A stretch of DNA of 64,000 nt from Cristatella mucedo (GCA_009760855.2 WPIO01000005.1:9686001-9750000), one strand, 5' to 3'; numbered from the stretch's first letter, positions 39,900-50,869 are shown. Numbers and translations: made by a program. The notes: generated by a model not told the origin, from the sequence alone.

Positions 39900-41450
39900 A
39901 AGGGACAATTGGAACAAGATTGCAGGGGCCCCGGGCCAATACCGCAATCCACAGAAATCCACTGCATTCCACGGCACAACGAAAGAATCCTGTTTAAAAA
40001 GCTCATTTTTTCAATTGCATATGACATTACACTCTGCGACAACTGCACTCATAAAGTTTCACTGGCAATGCCACTGCCGTTCTCGTGCAAATCATCTCCA
40101 ATAGCCTGGGCTAATACCGAAACCACTCCAATCCGCCCCACCCAACAAAAATAGACTACAAATAGATATCGACGAGCTCTAGTTGGAATCGCATGTTAAA
40201 GCACACTTATGTTGTGTGCATACCAACTTAAAATCGAAACATTGTGTAACCACGCACGTTGGCAATGTGCGGCAATCGCCCGAAATGACCTGGCGAGTTA
40301 CTTGAATCCGCTCTAATCTACTGCAAATCGTCCTCAAATCGCCATTTTGAACCTCCAATTTAAACTTCATATAAGAATAGACTCAGTTCAAAATGAACCC
40401 ATAAAATTTCGCTTGGTTGTGAATGTGCGTTCTCGTGCAGTGCACTGCAATCGACTTCAATAGCTCAGTCCCATACCGCAATCTATAGAAATCATCTGCA
40501 ATATGCCGAAAAGCGACCACAACGTGTACACAATAAGCTCTATTAAAGATTGCAAGCTGCTCTACTCTTTGGTTATTTTGTGCTTGCATAATTTCACTGT
40601 AATTAGTTCTAACATTATGCAGCAATCCACTGGAATCGACTGCAATAGCCCGAGGCTCAATACTGCAATGCCAGGCAATACGCCGCAAAATGACTAGATT
40701 CTGTACACTTTAAACTCTAACAGTGATTGCACGTTGCTCTAATATTTAATTATTGTATATCAGTACAATTTTACTGCAATTGCCTCAACCATTCTGCAGC
40801 AATGCACTACATTTGACTGCAACGGCTCGGGCAAATACCGTCCTTTCAACCAATCTCGAGCGTACAATCGCGAAGAATGAATGGCAATCAACAGCAATGG
40901 CCCGGACCAATACCCCAACCTGCGGCCGATCGATGAGAAATTTGCAGCACAAAATCATTACATATAAAATTCCGCTGCGTCCAAAATAAAGCCGTGGAAT
41001 TTTCAAGCCACTTTGCTCGTTAGCTGCCAGAAATGCATTGCAATGGACACCAATCGCTCGGACCTATACAGCAATCTACAGCATCCGCTACAAAATGCCC
41101 GACATCGGTTTCTCAATGCTCCAATTTAATTTTAAATGCAAATTACAAGCACTCTGTCTAAATTTTAACCACATTACGTTTGACCAATTACGCTCGCAAA
41201 CATCTCAGGCACTGCATGGCAATATACGACAATGGCTCTCTCTGGCAAACCGACTACAAATTGGCTGCACGAAACTCTAATTGCATGTGTGATAAGTAAG
41301 ATTTGTATAGCATATAACATTGGACTGTGTTCGAAGTGAAACCGTAAAGTTCTTAAGCTTCATTTGCCGTGTATTGTCAAAGGTGCGCAGCAACAGACAG
41401 CAATTGCAGGGACCAAAGTTGAAAGTGTCCACAGTTGAAAGCGCACAATG

Positions 41451-44400
41451 GGTTGACAGTATGTGTGCACAGAGTTAACTTCATGAGGCATGTTGATTGG
41501 AACTGTGAACAGCCAATCTCTCATCAATTTGAAAAGGATTGAGGTAGAAGACGGGCCTTTGCCGTCGATTTTGTGCATTTTCCTCGATTGTACGTTTGCG
41601 ATTGCTTAAAAGAATGTGGTTTCGCTTTCAATGCAGAGTAAAGCAATAGGCAAGAAAAGATAGAGCTTCTCTCAGCAACTGTCGGTCCATTTGTAATGGA
41701 CAGTAATGGATTAGCGTATTTCCCTGGCCATTGCTATTGATTGCCGTGCATTGCCCTCGCTTGAACGCGCACCGTGGGTACACAAACTATGCGCTTGCAC
41801 AGTTAGACATTACGTGGAATGAGATTTTTAGTTTTTTGCAGCCAATCTTGTCAATCTTCCACCAATTTCGGTATTGGCCCCGACCATTCCTGTTGATTGC
41901 CGTGCATTGCTGATAATTAATGAGAAAAGCAGCTTGAAAATGCAACGGATTTACTTTGAACGCAGCGACACGTTATATGAAATGACACTTAGAGATGCGC
42001 ATTGCCAATGTCTCGTAGATTGGCAGCTGGTTGGAGTCATGGCCGAGGCCACTACTGTCCATTGCATTCATTTCTCGCAATTGTACGTGGGCGATTGGTT
42101 GAATGAACACGTTGCACTTTAAACACAATGCGTTGTGATACATTACAAAGCTTGAGCTTATCGAAGCCAATTTCCGGTGATTTGCGATGGATCATAATAG
42201 ATTTTCGAATTTTCTCGTGCCATTGCCGTTGATTGCTATGCATTGCTATTGCTATTGCTATTGCCCGAGATTGAACGCACTGAGTTAGTTGAAAATATGT
42301 GGGCGCCGTGCAGTGAGATACTACGCAGAATGAGAATTGAAGCTTGGTGCAGCCGATTTATCATCAATTTGCCATGGATTGCAGTATTTGGCCCGTCCAT
42401 AGCTTTCGATTGCCGTGCATTGTTGAGAATTATCGTATAAAATAGCTTGAGAACTTTACGATTTCACTTTGAGCACAATAAAATGCAACATGCGATGACA
42501 ATCAGAGCTTTGCGAAGCGAACATGAGATCTGTTTGACACGGCTTGTAATGCATTCCGGATTTAAGTGGAGCCATTGCCATTGATTGCAATGCATTGTCC
42601 GGCAGGTTACGCACGTCATATGTCTAAAGTGAAGCGGTAGCAATTTAGGCAGAGTGCTTTGTACAATGCATTCAAATTGAAGCATTAAGAAACCGACGTC
42701 GGGCATTTTGTAGAGGGATTGGGTCGATTACGCTATAGGTCCGGATCATTAGTGTCGATTGCCGTGCAATGCTGGTAGTTAACGGGAAAAAAGCTTGTAA
42801 ATGCCATGGTTTCACTTTGGACGCAGCATAATATTTTATGAGATGACAATTGGAGCTTAGCACATCCAGTTTGTGGTCGATTCGCCACGGATTTTAGCGG
42901 GTTGCTGCTTCGAGGCGAGCCGTTGCTGTAGATTGCCATTCATTGCCCAAACTTGCACGAGCGTAATTGGTTAAAACTCCGCAACTACCGCCCAGTCTCC
43001 CTTCTACCATTCCTATCAAAGACACTGGAACGGGTCGTGGCAGACCAGCTGAACTCGTATATCGAAACCTCACACCTTGCTAGTAAGTTCCAGTCTGGCT
43101 TTAGAGCTAATCACTCCACAGAGTCAGCATTGCTTCGGGTATACAACGACCTACTTAGGAATGCAGACATGGGTAGAGTGTCTCTTCTTGTTTTGCTCGA
43201 TCTTTCGGCAGCTTTTGATACCATCGATCACAAAGTACTTCTAGAGCGCCTCTCATCTCGCCTGGGCATCACTGGCACTGCTCTGCAGTGGTTCAGGTCC
43301 TATCTCAGTGGGAGACTCCAGAGTGTTGACGTGAATGGACAAAGATCATCTGAAGTACCTATAAAATATGGAGTACCTCAGGGCTCTGTGCTAGGTCCGG
43401 TTCTTTTCACCGTTTATACTCTCCCTCTCGCTGATGTGATTGCCAAGCACAATCTAGGCTTTCACTTCTATGCGGATGACACTCAGTTGTACCTTTGCTT
43501 TGATCCCTCCCAGCCTTCGAGCACCTCAAATTCTCTCAACTCACTTGCTGCATGCATTGATGACATCCGATCGTGGATGGCAGCAAATTTTCTAAAACTA
43601 AACGATGATAAAACTAACTTACTAGTTATGGGCAAACCTAGTGTTATTCAGAAATTGGAAAGGCTGACTTTCAAAATTGGCTCTGCCAGCATATCTCCAG
43701 TTGCATCAGCTCGAAATCTAGGTGTCATATTCCAAAGCGACCTCTCGTTAGACGACCACATCAGCTCCACAGTCAAATCAGCCTATTTTCAGCTTCATAA
43801 CATTGCTAAAATTAGGGCTTGTTTAGATAAGGATACCACGTCTAAGTTGGTCCATGCATTCGTGACTTCTCGTCTCGACTTCTGCAACTCACTGCTTACT
43901 GGCCTACCAGCATGTGCGATCAGGCGATTGCAGCTGGTGCAAAACTCTGCAGATAGGCTTGTCTGTCGTGAGCGTCGCAGTTGCCACATTACTCCACTTC
44001 TCGCCGACCTGCACTGGTTACCAGTCAAGCGACTTCAAGGTTTTGTCGCTCACTTTTAGGTCTCTTCATTGTATGGCTCCAGCCTATCTTTCAGATATAC
44101 TACCCCATTAGGCAAAACATCGAACCACTCGCTTTTCGGAATCCAACAGTCTAGAAATACCTCGTACAAACCTTAAATCCTTTGGAGACCGTGCATTTAG
44201 CTCGTATGCTCCCAAAGCCTGGAACTCCCTCCCGACCTGCATCAGAACATCCCCTGACCTGACCACATTTAAAAGAAACTTAAAAACATACCTATTTAGG
44301 ACAGCATTTAGTGGGTCCTTGTGATTCGTCCTCGATGTGCTTATGCGTGCTGACACTGTTCATGCTGCCACTAACCACATTTGCATGCTGACCCAGTGCA

Positions 44401-44538
44401 TGTAACCCCTAACCATGTTATTCATTTTGTTTGTTTTTCAAGCATGATTTTACTTACTATTCTATTGCGTATCACTTTGCAGCAAATGTAAAGCGCCTAG
44501 AAAGAGATTAAGTTCTCTGATGGCGCTTTATCAAGTGC

Positions 44539-44569
<31 letters not shown>

Positions 44570-45930
44570 TTAAACAGTGTACTTTTTACATGAACTTTTA
44601 CAATTGGAGCATTGAGAAAACAATTTCGGGGCATTTTGTATCAGATTGTTGTATACTGCCGGTTTTTCCCGGCACACTGCACTCAATTGCAGTGCATTGC
44701 AGAAGAATTTTCGAGGCAATTGTAGTAAAACTGTGCGATTCCGCAGTTACCAAAAATTAGAGCAACGTGCAATGCCTATTGGAGCTTAAATTGTACGCAT
44801 CCTGGTCATTTGTCGGCTAACTGCGTTGGATTACGGAAACAACTCGGGCCATTGCAGTCGAATTCAGTGCAATCATGCAGAATAATGGGGACAATCGTTC
44901 CGAAATTTTGCGAGTACATAATATACAAAGATTATTAAAGTATGAAATTATAATTAGAGCTTCTAGTGTGCGCTTTCTGGTCGCTTTGCAGCGGGTGGCG
45001 GTAGATAGTCGTAAGGGACTGGGCCTTTACATTCGATTGCAGTGCAGTGCATGAGAACGCGAATGCACAACCGAGCGAAATTTTTCGGATGCACTTTGAA
45101 GTGAGTCTATTCGTATATGCAATTTAAATTAGAGGTTCACAATGGCGATTTGAGGACGATTTTCAGTAGGTTAGAGTGGATTCCAGTAACTCGCCAGGTC
45201 ATTTCGGGCGATTGCCGCACATTGCCAACGTGCGTGGTTGAGCAATGTTTTGATTTTAAGTGGGTGTTTACACAACACAGTGTGCTTTAATATGCGATAA
45301 AAACTGGAGCTCGTCGAAATCCATTTGTAATTTATTTGTTGGGTGCGGTGGATTGGAGTGATTTCGGTATTAGCCCTGGCTATTGCTGCTGATTTTCACG
45401 AGAAGAGCAGTGGCATTGCAATTGGAACTTTACGAGTGCAGTTGTCGCAGAGTGTAATGTCATATGCAATCGAAAAAAGGAGCTTTTAGAATAGGGTTTT
45501 TTCGTTTTGCCGTGGAATGCAGTGGATTTCTGTGGATTGTGGTATTGGCCCGGGGCCCCTGCAATCTTATTCCATTTGGACTTCGTGACAAGGCGTGAGT
45601 GAAATCACACCAAGTTGTATGGGTAAATTTTAAATGTAACGTAACTTGATATTCCAAACTTTTTGGAGCTTTGCGAAGCTGACTTGTTGTGGATTTGAAG
45701 TGAACTAAAGTGGATTGCGGCGGATTGCGGCGAATTGCGGTACAGGCAACCCGTCGTCTCAGTTCATTTGCATTGGTGTGCCTGCACTCGATGACATAAG
45801 GTTTGGCGGATAGATAAAACTGGTGTGCGACAATGTCCGCCCAAATTTTGAGCTCGCCACCGCTAATTTCGGTCAATTTTTGCCTAATTAGAGTCGATCG
45901 TGCTGGATTGCGGTAATTCGTCGAACCCGC
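41451..45930 (-). repeat. Unclassified ~170-bp-unit element, copy 2 (minus orientation, LINE-interrupted)
   Basis: The units switch strand between about 41410 and 41500. From there the reversed box (GGCCATTGCNGTCGATTGC-like) appears near 41720, 41880, 42045, 42215, 42395, 42570, 42750 and 42920. After a LINE-A insertion it continues near 44660, 44845, 45020, 45200, 45375 and 45550. The head end (GGTTCGACGAATTACCGCAA on the minus strand) is at about 45930, close to gene 2. The 45560-44600 part closely mirrors 39915-40900 of copy 1. Confidence 0.7.
42976..44565 (+). mobile_element. LINE-A copy, best-preserved reverse transcriptase
   Basis: An open frame of 368 codons (42953-44059, the first few codons from flanking repeat) covers fingers, palm and part of the thumb. 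It has NYRPVSLLPFLSKTLERV, DLSAAFDTIDH at residues 83-93, GVPQGSVLGPVLF near 140-152 and catalytic YADD at 173-176. An 8-nt deletion near 44029, relative to the other copies, shifts the frame. The continuing frame meets a CAG-to-TAG stop at 44109. The 3' UTR, hairpin and (ATT)n tail follow. It is 5'-truncated and has no endonuclease. Short TTAAAAC and TTTAAAC flanks may be the target duplication. Confidence 0.9.
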
Positions 45931-46013
45931 TCGGAACGCTGGACCCGATCGGCACCGGCTCTGAGCGCCGCTGCTTCGCAAGAATACGCCACCGATGCGT
46001 ACGATTTCGAGCG

Positions 46014-46019
46014 TTTATT
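46014..46019 (-). terminator. Poly(A) signal of gene 2
   Basis: AATAAA on the minus strand, 69 bp beyond the gene 2 stop. About 85 bp further on begins the head of an unclassified repeat element (45930). Confidence 0.6.
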
Positions 46020-46087
46020 TGCTCGGACAGCGAACCACACGCCGCCGGTTGCGCGGCAGGAGCTCGGAAACTTGGCGCTTGCTCTCG

Positions 46088-46518
46088 CTAGCAGTCGCAC
46101 TGAACGTCTTTCTGGTAATTGCACACGCACGCCTTCGTGTCGAAAAGCTGTCCGGACGGACAGTTTTGGACCGCGGCCGCCAGCAGCGTCGAAGCTTCCT
46201 GCGAGAAGCCCGTACATCCGGCGACCGGCCGGTAGGTGTTGCCGTTCTGAATGCACGACGTCGGACACTTGGCCGCGGAGAGAAAAGGCTTGCTGCCGCA
46301 GCTGCAGTAGACTTTGTACGCATGGTCACAAACGCAGGTGTCTTTGTTGAACAGCGTCCCCGCTGGACACGGCATGGTGACGGCCGATAGCTGCTCGCTC
46401 TCCTGCGTGTATGTTCGGCAGCCGTCGTTGATGTTCGGGTAGTAGAGATTGCCCTTGTGGACGCAGCCGCAGCCGTACGTCACGGGCCGGTCACCTTCGG
46501 CCAGCTTGAACGGCGTCG
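46088..46518 (-). CDS. Gene 2 exon 2: two cysteine modules and stop
   Basis: This open frame begins upstream of any ATG at the phase-1 acceptor after 46519 and runs to TAG at 46090-46088. It encodes residues 18-160, with both modules in one exon, like the paired-module exons 3 and 4 of gene 1. The modules share the CxC, mid-cysteine, CP.G..F, CxC and CxC skeleton. Confidence 0.85.
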
Positions 46519-47295
46519 CTAGAACCGGAAGCGAAAGTTGGCTCAGCTTTCGCGACTAGCTTTCGCGATCGCTTTCGCTCGCGTAATAAACGGCTGCTTG
46601 AATGCCCGCTGCGGCGGTCGTGAAGGTTTTGCAACAAGGCTTGAACACCATCCCGCAGGAACTGGCCAATGGCAGCCGCTGAGCGAGAGTAGTGAGCCTA
46701 CATCGGGGGGGGGTGGGCGTCACGTGCAAGTCGCGTGCTGCGACAACTCGATGCTGCGCGACGACGACGACGACGCAGCATCATTTCAAGGTCACTGCGA
46801 CGCGAGCGCTTCGTGCTCTGCGAGCTACTGCGCTCCGCGGTGAATGACAAAGGCACTTTGTCGTCCCGTCCTCGGTGACAGCGTCGCGATTAAAGAGCAG
46901 GCGAACATTGCCTTGCAAGCAAACACCGCTAAAAACCTCGGGCGGTCGCTCTCCAGACTTTGAGCTTTGAGCCAAGACGAGTTGGCCTCGTGACCTCGAA
47001 CGGATAATTAAAAGGTGAGCGCAGCAGTCGGAATGCCCGAAATAATTCTGCGACTCACTTATGATTACATGTGCGGTAATGTACACGTGCAGGTGTACGT
47101 AGGTAGATACCAAAATATGTCGTGTATCCAAGCATGCATGCACTCTCAGCGTTAATAGTTGCATACAATAAACTATTGAATAATAGCAATCTGCCTACTC
47201 GCTCACACACAACCAAAATATGGGAGTATAAATTAGCGCTTACCTCCAGCGCTCACTGCGGCTATCATGGCTGCAGCAAGAATCAGGTGCATCAT
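46088..47295 (-). CDS. Gene 2: secreted protein with two chitin-binding-like cysteine modules (2 exons)
   Basis: Read on the minus strand, exon 1 is 47295-47244 and exon 2 is 46518-46088. Together they are 483 nt, or 160 residues plus TAG. Exon 1 encodes a signal peptide (MMHLILAAAMIAAVSAG) and ends at a GTAAGC donor. Exon 2 begins after a pyrimidine-rich GGTTCTAG acceptor. The intron is phase 1, exactly as in gene 1. Module 1 (residues 34-91) begins CGCVHKGNLYYP with core CPAGTLF. Module 2 (residues 102-160) begins CPTSCIQNGNTYRP with core CPSGQLF and ends in CDC, so the stop follows the last cysteine directly. There is no His-rich region. It is a small secreted paralogue of gene 1, probably an extracellular-matrix or chitin-associated protein. 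A second in-frame ATG follows the first, so the exact start is uncertain by one residue. Confidence 0.82.
46519..47243 (-). other. Gene 2 intron: contents
   Basis: A phase-1 intron of about 0.7 kb. It contains a GAC/GTC triplet run near 46760 and a G-run at 46706. No other element is recognised in it. Confidence 0.6.
47244..47295 (-). CDS. Gene 2 exon 1: signal peptide
   Basis: The start context is AAACCATGATG on the minus strand, with two consecutive Met codons. The exon encodes a 17-residue hydrophobic signal and ends with one base of the next codon before the GTAAGC donor. Confidence 0.8.
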
Positions 47296-47380
47296 GGTTT
47301 CTTCCAACGGGAGTATTGCGACGACGACACAAAACCTGCTGCAGGTCTAATGGGCTGCCACTGAAGCGAATCTAACCGTC

Positions 47381-47387
47381 TTATATA
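47381..47387 (-). promoter_or_regulatory. TATA box of gene 2
   Basis: TATATAA on the minus strand, about 92 bp before the gene 2 ATG. The spacing is nearly the same as for gene 1 (90 bp), which supports both start sites. Confidence 0.6.
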
Positions 47388-47399
47388 GGCTGCGTTTCT

Positions 47400-48189
47400 A
47401 CGATACGATAGGCTGGCTTCAGATGTATCGTCACAGCTGGATTGTCTCTTCCTTTGGGAAAACGACTGGTTTACTTGTACCGTCGATTGGCATAATTAAG
47501 TCAATTTATGTCATGGTGATGCTCACGTTCCTTATCGTACATGCAATGCTTGGACTTGGACAATATTAGATAACGTATCGCTTTAGGTTAAACGAATGTT
47601 TACCCGACCAAAATCCTCTTCAATACAATTGCCACGAAGCGCATTTGCGGAGTATGTGCACAAGCTTTAGGAAATTAGCCATTAGGAAGCGTAACGTAAC
47701 GCGCCGGCACTTCGCGGCTCGTGCATCGGCAATCGTGCATCGGCAATCTCGTTTTGACCCCATGAAGTGCGAGTGATGGCCGCTCCCAATTCCTCTTCCG
47801 GTATAAATGAGGATCAGCTTGTATGCCAAAATCAGCCAAATCAGCTTGCACGCCACCGCTATTTGTACAGAGAACGCGCTTTCACGTTGTTTGCTCGCCG
47901 ACTGTACTCGTTTCTCGTGTGCATAAAGAGCTCATTGTAAAATTTGAGATGAGAAATACTTTTTATAAAGTGAAGATTAGCCGATTCAACTATTGAGAGA
48001 TGACAGCTTCATGTCTCTACGGAAAGGTGGGCTATGATGAGGGGTGTGTTTTTGCGAGCTTGAGGGCTCCAGCTGAGCGGAAGTCGTGGGGCGTGGCAAG
48101 CTGGGTATGGCGCTGTGTTCGCTTCGCTGCATTTTAATTTTCTATCGAGTAGATCCTTGGCTTGAGGTCTTATAAGCTCTCTGCTACCT
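47400..48189. other. No feature recognised upstream of gene 2
   Basis: Sequence upstream of the gene 2 promoter. No LINE, SINE or coding region is recognised, and no regulatory site beyond the TATA box is claimed. Confidence 0.4.
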
Positions 48190-48353
48190 TATACGTGAAC
48201 AACAACCAGATGCATGTCACCCCTAACCATGTTATTCATGATGTCTATCAGGCATGATATTTATTATTCACCATTCAAGCGCGTTTCCCTTGGCAGCAAA
48301 TGTAAAGCGCCTAGAAAGAGTTTGAGTTCTCTGAAAGTGCTTTATCAAGTGCA

Positions 48354-48410
<57 letters not shown>
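48190..48410 (+). mobile_element. LINE-A 3' end with long ATT tail
   Basis: GCATGTCACCCCTAACCATG, then AAAGCGCCTAGAAAGAGTTT and the hairpin, followed by about 58 bp of ATT repeat (48352-48410). The tail has expanded into a microsatellite. Confidence 0.9.
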
Positions 48411-48411
<1 letters not shown>

Positions 48412-48769
48412 GAGACTGCAGCCTATATATGGCTGCCAATAATGGCAGTATTTGGTGTTCCCTCGACCAATCTGTTTTTGCTAACACTGTTTGATCTCAT
48501 TTCAATTCTGTGGGCAAAAACTTATCGTTCCTTGTCCGCCCCTTGTCCGCTTGTGAGCAAAATTTCGGGGTTTAACTAGCTCACTTTCTCTTGTGGCTCA
48601 TGTTCATCATCTAATATCAAGGGTTCCACAGTCGACCTAACTGTTTCCTACAACACAATGCTACCATCAAGCATTATTATCACGGTCCGCTTACCTGACC
48701 ACATGCGAATCTCATTTAATCTATATTTCATCTACATAGACTTTGCCCTCTTCCTCATTTAAAATCATA
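48411..48769. other. No feature recognised
   Basis: AT-rich sequence between two LINE tails. No gene is supported. Confidence 0.4.
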
Positions 48770-48990
48770 ATAATTCATTTGTATAGCGCCCTCCAAGAAC
48801 TTATTCTCTCTCATGGTGCACTTTACACATTCTGCGTATAAAGCAAAACAATTGTTTGGTGGTAACATCCGCAAACAGCAGGCATAGTGTAAGCTGGTAC
48901 ATACACACGAAGGACGAATCACAATGACCTGCCAAATGTTGTAATCATTAGGTGCTTTTTAAACAACTTTTTATTTTCGTCATGTCACGG
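48770..48990 (-). mobile_element. LINE 3' end, variant tail
   Basis: Reversed tail ATTCATTTGTATAGCGCCCT then a degraded hairpin and a LINE-A-like 3' UTR. The ATTCATTTGTATAGCGCC tail is the same as that of SINE beta at 10138, so this LINE subfamily is the likely partner of that SINE. Confidence 0.65.
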
Positions 48991-49930
48991 GACGGACACA
49001 GACGCGCATTCCTGCGAAAGGCTGATCAAACCTGACTATTACTGGGAAGCAAGTAGGACTTAACTTTGGGTGCCCCAGCATGGGGCATAGATTTTAATGG
49101 GGGCGTGCCAATCTTAAAGTTCCTGCCGGTCTATAGACTCTCGCGGGAGAGAAAGAGGCAGCGACAATACAGATCTGTCAGACAAACAATGCTGAAGGCT
49201 GGTGGCTGAGTGAACATGATTTGGTTTTCTTGTTGAATCTGGTCACACGCAGCAGCAGCAGCAGCGTAGTGGAAGCAATTCCTGTTGGGCCGAGAGCTTG
49301 CTGCCATAAAGTTCTTCGGTGGCAAGCAAAAGCAATAGCCTGGCCGGAAAAGCGAGGCGGGAGACTGGCAGGCAAGTGCCGTCCTCTCCGGCCAGAACCG
49401 CGAGAGCTCCGACAACTGGCGTCCCGGGCTCAGATCAGGCAGCGATCTACCCATATCAAAGTGCGCGAAAAAGAAATTCCAAGCGGCTCAAGCCTCCCCT
49501 TCCCATAACCCTTGCCAGGAGTTTAATGCCGGTGGCAGAGCTTGACCACGGGCGGGTCGCGAGCTGAGCACTCAGACGTTGCCACATACCTTGCACGTTC
49601 GCTGGCGCTCGAGGTAAGCGATGGCTGCGGTGCCAGGCTCGGCTGCCGCCTCGGGCTGTCTCATTCAGGTGAGGCAGCCCGAGGCGGCGCCCACTTGGTA
49701 TTCGGGCAATGCTTGGCAAAGCAAGCTCTCGCACAAATATTTGACAGCAAACGGAAAGCGCAACTGCAAAGACCCGACAGGCTGGCGGCAGTCGGGTGCG
49801 GCCATAAAGGCTGAAATAGAGAGAGAACTAATCAAACACGTGCCTGTTACATGCTCCCTGAGCCATCGCTGCCACCAATGCGATAACCGAAACTCCTTTG
49901 ACTTGGCGATGGTGGTCACAGCAGGCCACA

Positions 49931-49931
<1 letters not shown>
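48991..49931. other. No gene supported; strong hairpin
   Basis: GC-rich sequence with overlapping frames on both strands. The open frame at 49621-50211 runs into the CT repeat and has no recognised domain. A 19-bp hairpin lies at 49645-49688. Confidence 0.4.
49645..49688. repeat. 19-bp hairpin with 6-nt loop
   Basis: Arms GCCGCCTCGGGCTGTCTCA and TGAGGCAGCCCGAGGCGGC pair at 18 of 19 positions, with the last one a G-T wobble, around a TTCAGG loop. Confidence 0.85.
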
Positions 49932-49964
<33 letters not shown>

Positions 49965-49983
49965 CTCTTTCTCTCATTCTCTC

Positions 49984-50030
<47 letters not shown>

Positions 50031-50153
50031 CTCTCTCTCTCTCTTTCTCTCTCCCTCTCTCTCTCTCTCATTCTCTCTCTCTCTCTCTTTCTCTCTCCCT
50101 CTCTCTCTCTCTCTCTCATTCTCTCTCTCTCTCCTCTCTCTCTATCTCCCTCT
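49932..50153. repeat. CT microsatellite, about 220 bp
   Basis: CT dinucleotides with TTT, CCC and CAT interruptions that recur in a loose higher-order pattern. Confidence 0.95.
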
Positions 50154-50237
50154 GGGTGCAAGGCCTAGGCCAGTGGTCATCTGCGAATCACAATACCTCA
50201 AGGCCTATTGACATCGATGGTATCCACGCCAGAACAT

Positions 50238-50675
50238 AATAATAATAATAAATTTTTGTAGTGCTGTCAGAAAATCTAATCTCGTTCTAGGCACTTTATA
50301 TTTGCTGTGAAGGAAGCGTGATTGAACGATTAGTAGTAGCAAACTCAATGACAACAAGCATGACTTAGAGGTGACATACACAGGTTCAGCGTGCGAATAT
50401 GGTTAGTGGCAGCATGCAAAGTGCCACCATGCATACGCATACAGTAGACGAATCACGTGGATCCACTAAGTGCTGCGATGAATAGATGCTTTTTAGCTTC
50501 TTTTTAAATGTCATCCAGGCAGCGAATGTAGTGACTTAAACCGGAAGTGAGTTCCAGGCATTGGGAGCATGCGAGTTACAGGCACGGTCTCAATTAGATT
50601 TGAGATTCATACAAGGTGTAGCTAAGCAGCGAGATTCAGAAAAGCGGGTGGTACGACGCTTAGCCTGGTGGTGAG
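50238..50675 (-). mobile_element. LINE-A 3' fragment
   Basis: Reversed ATT tail (AATAATAATAATAAA), hairpin with CTAATCTCGTTCTAGGCACT, then UTR and the C-terminal coding block. It ends at GCTTAGCCTGGTGGTGAGTA, where a plus-strand LINE piece begins. Confidence 0.8.
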
Positions 50676-50850
50676 TAGATCTTCTTCGCGAATTCTGTTC
50701 AATCTCCCTTGCAATCTGTCATCATTGATAGAATGCTATAACACCTTAGAAGCTGACATGTTTAACGAGTTTGCACCTCTAACTCGGGGAAATCTGCGCC
50801 CACGCCAGACGGTCTATCGCGTACCACAGACTTTGAAATGGCTAAAATAG
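50676..50850 (+). mobile_element. LINE-A linker fragment
   Basis: Translates to SSRILFNLPCNLSSLIECYN and FNEFAPLTRGNLRPRQTVYR. This matches the linker between endonuclease and reverse transcriptase of the long LINE-A copy (LLSPPSDLSSLIDSYN and LDEFARLNKCTVRPRPDGL). It faces the preceding fragment. Confidence 0.6.
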
Positions 50851-50869
50851 TCGTATCTGATTTAACAGC

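Larger units (their letters stand above)
37085..41450 (+). repeat. Unclassified ~170-bp-unit element, copy 1 (plus orientation, LINE-interrupted)
   Basis: The pieces are 37085-37236 (head, starting GGTTCGAAGAATTACCG), 38691-38832 and 39900-41450, separated by LINE insertions. The interior is a run of degenerate units of about 155-190 bp, each carrying a box like GACTGCAATGGCCCGGNCCAA followed by a CAATCCACNGCAAATC-type stretch and GCTCTAATTGNCATTGCATA. Box positions are near 39925, 40090, 40260, 40450, 40636, 40820, 40897, 41055, 41230 and 41400. The order of some units differs from copy 3, so it is rearranged. There is no coding capacity. Confidence 0.7.

Noticed and set aside
49621-50211. 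196-codon open frame ending in Ser/Leu repeats
   Set aside because: More than a third of it is the CT tract. The first half has no recognised domain and covers a hairpin.
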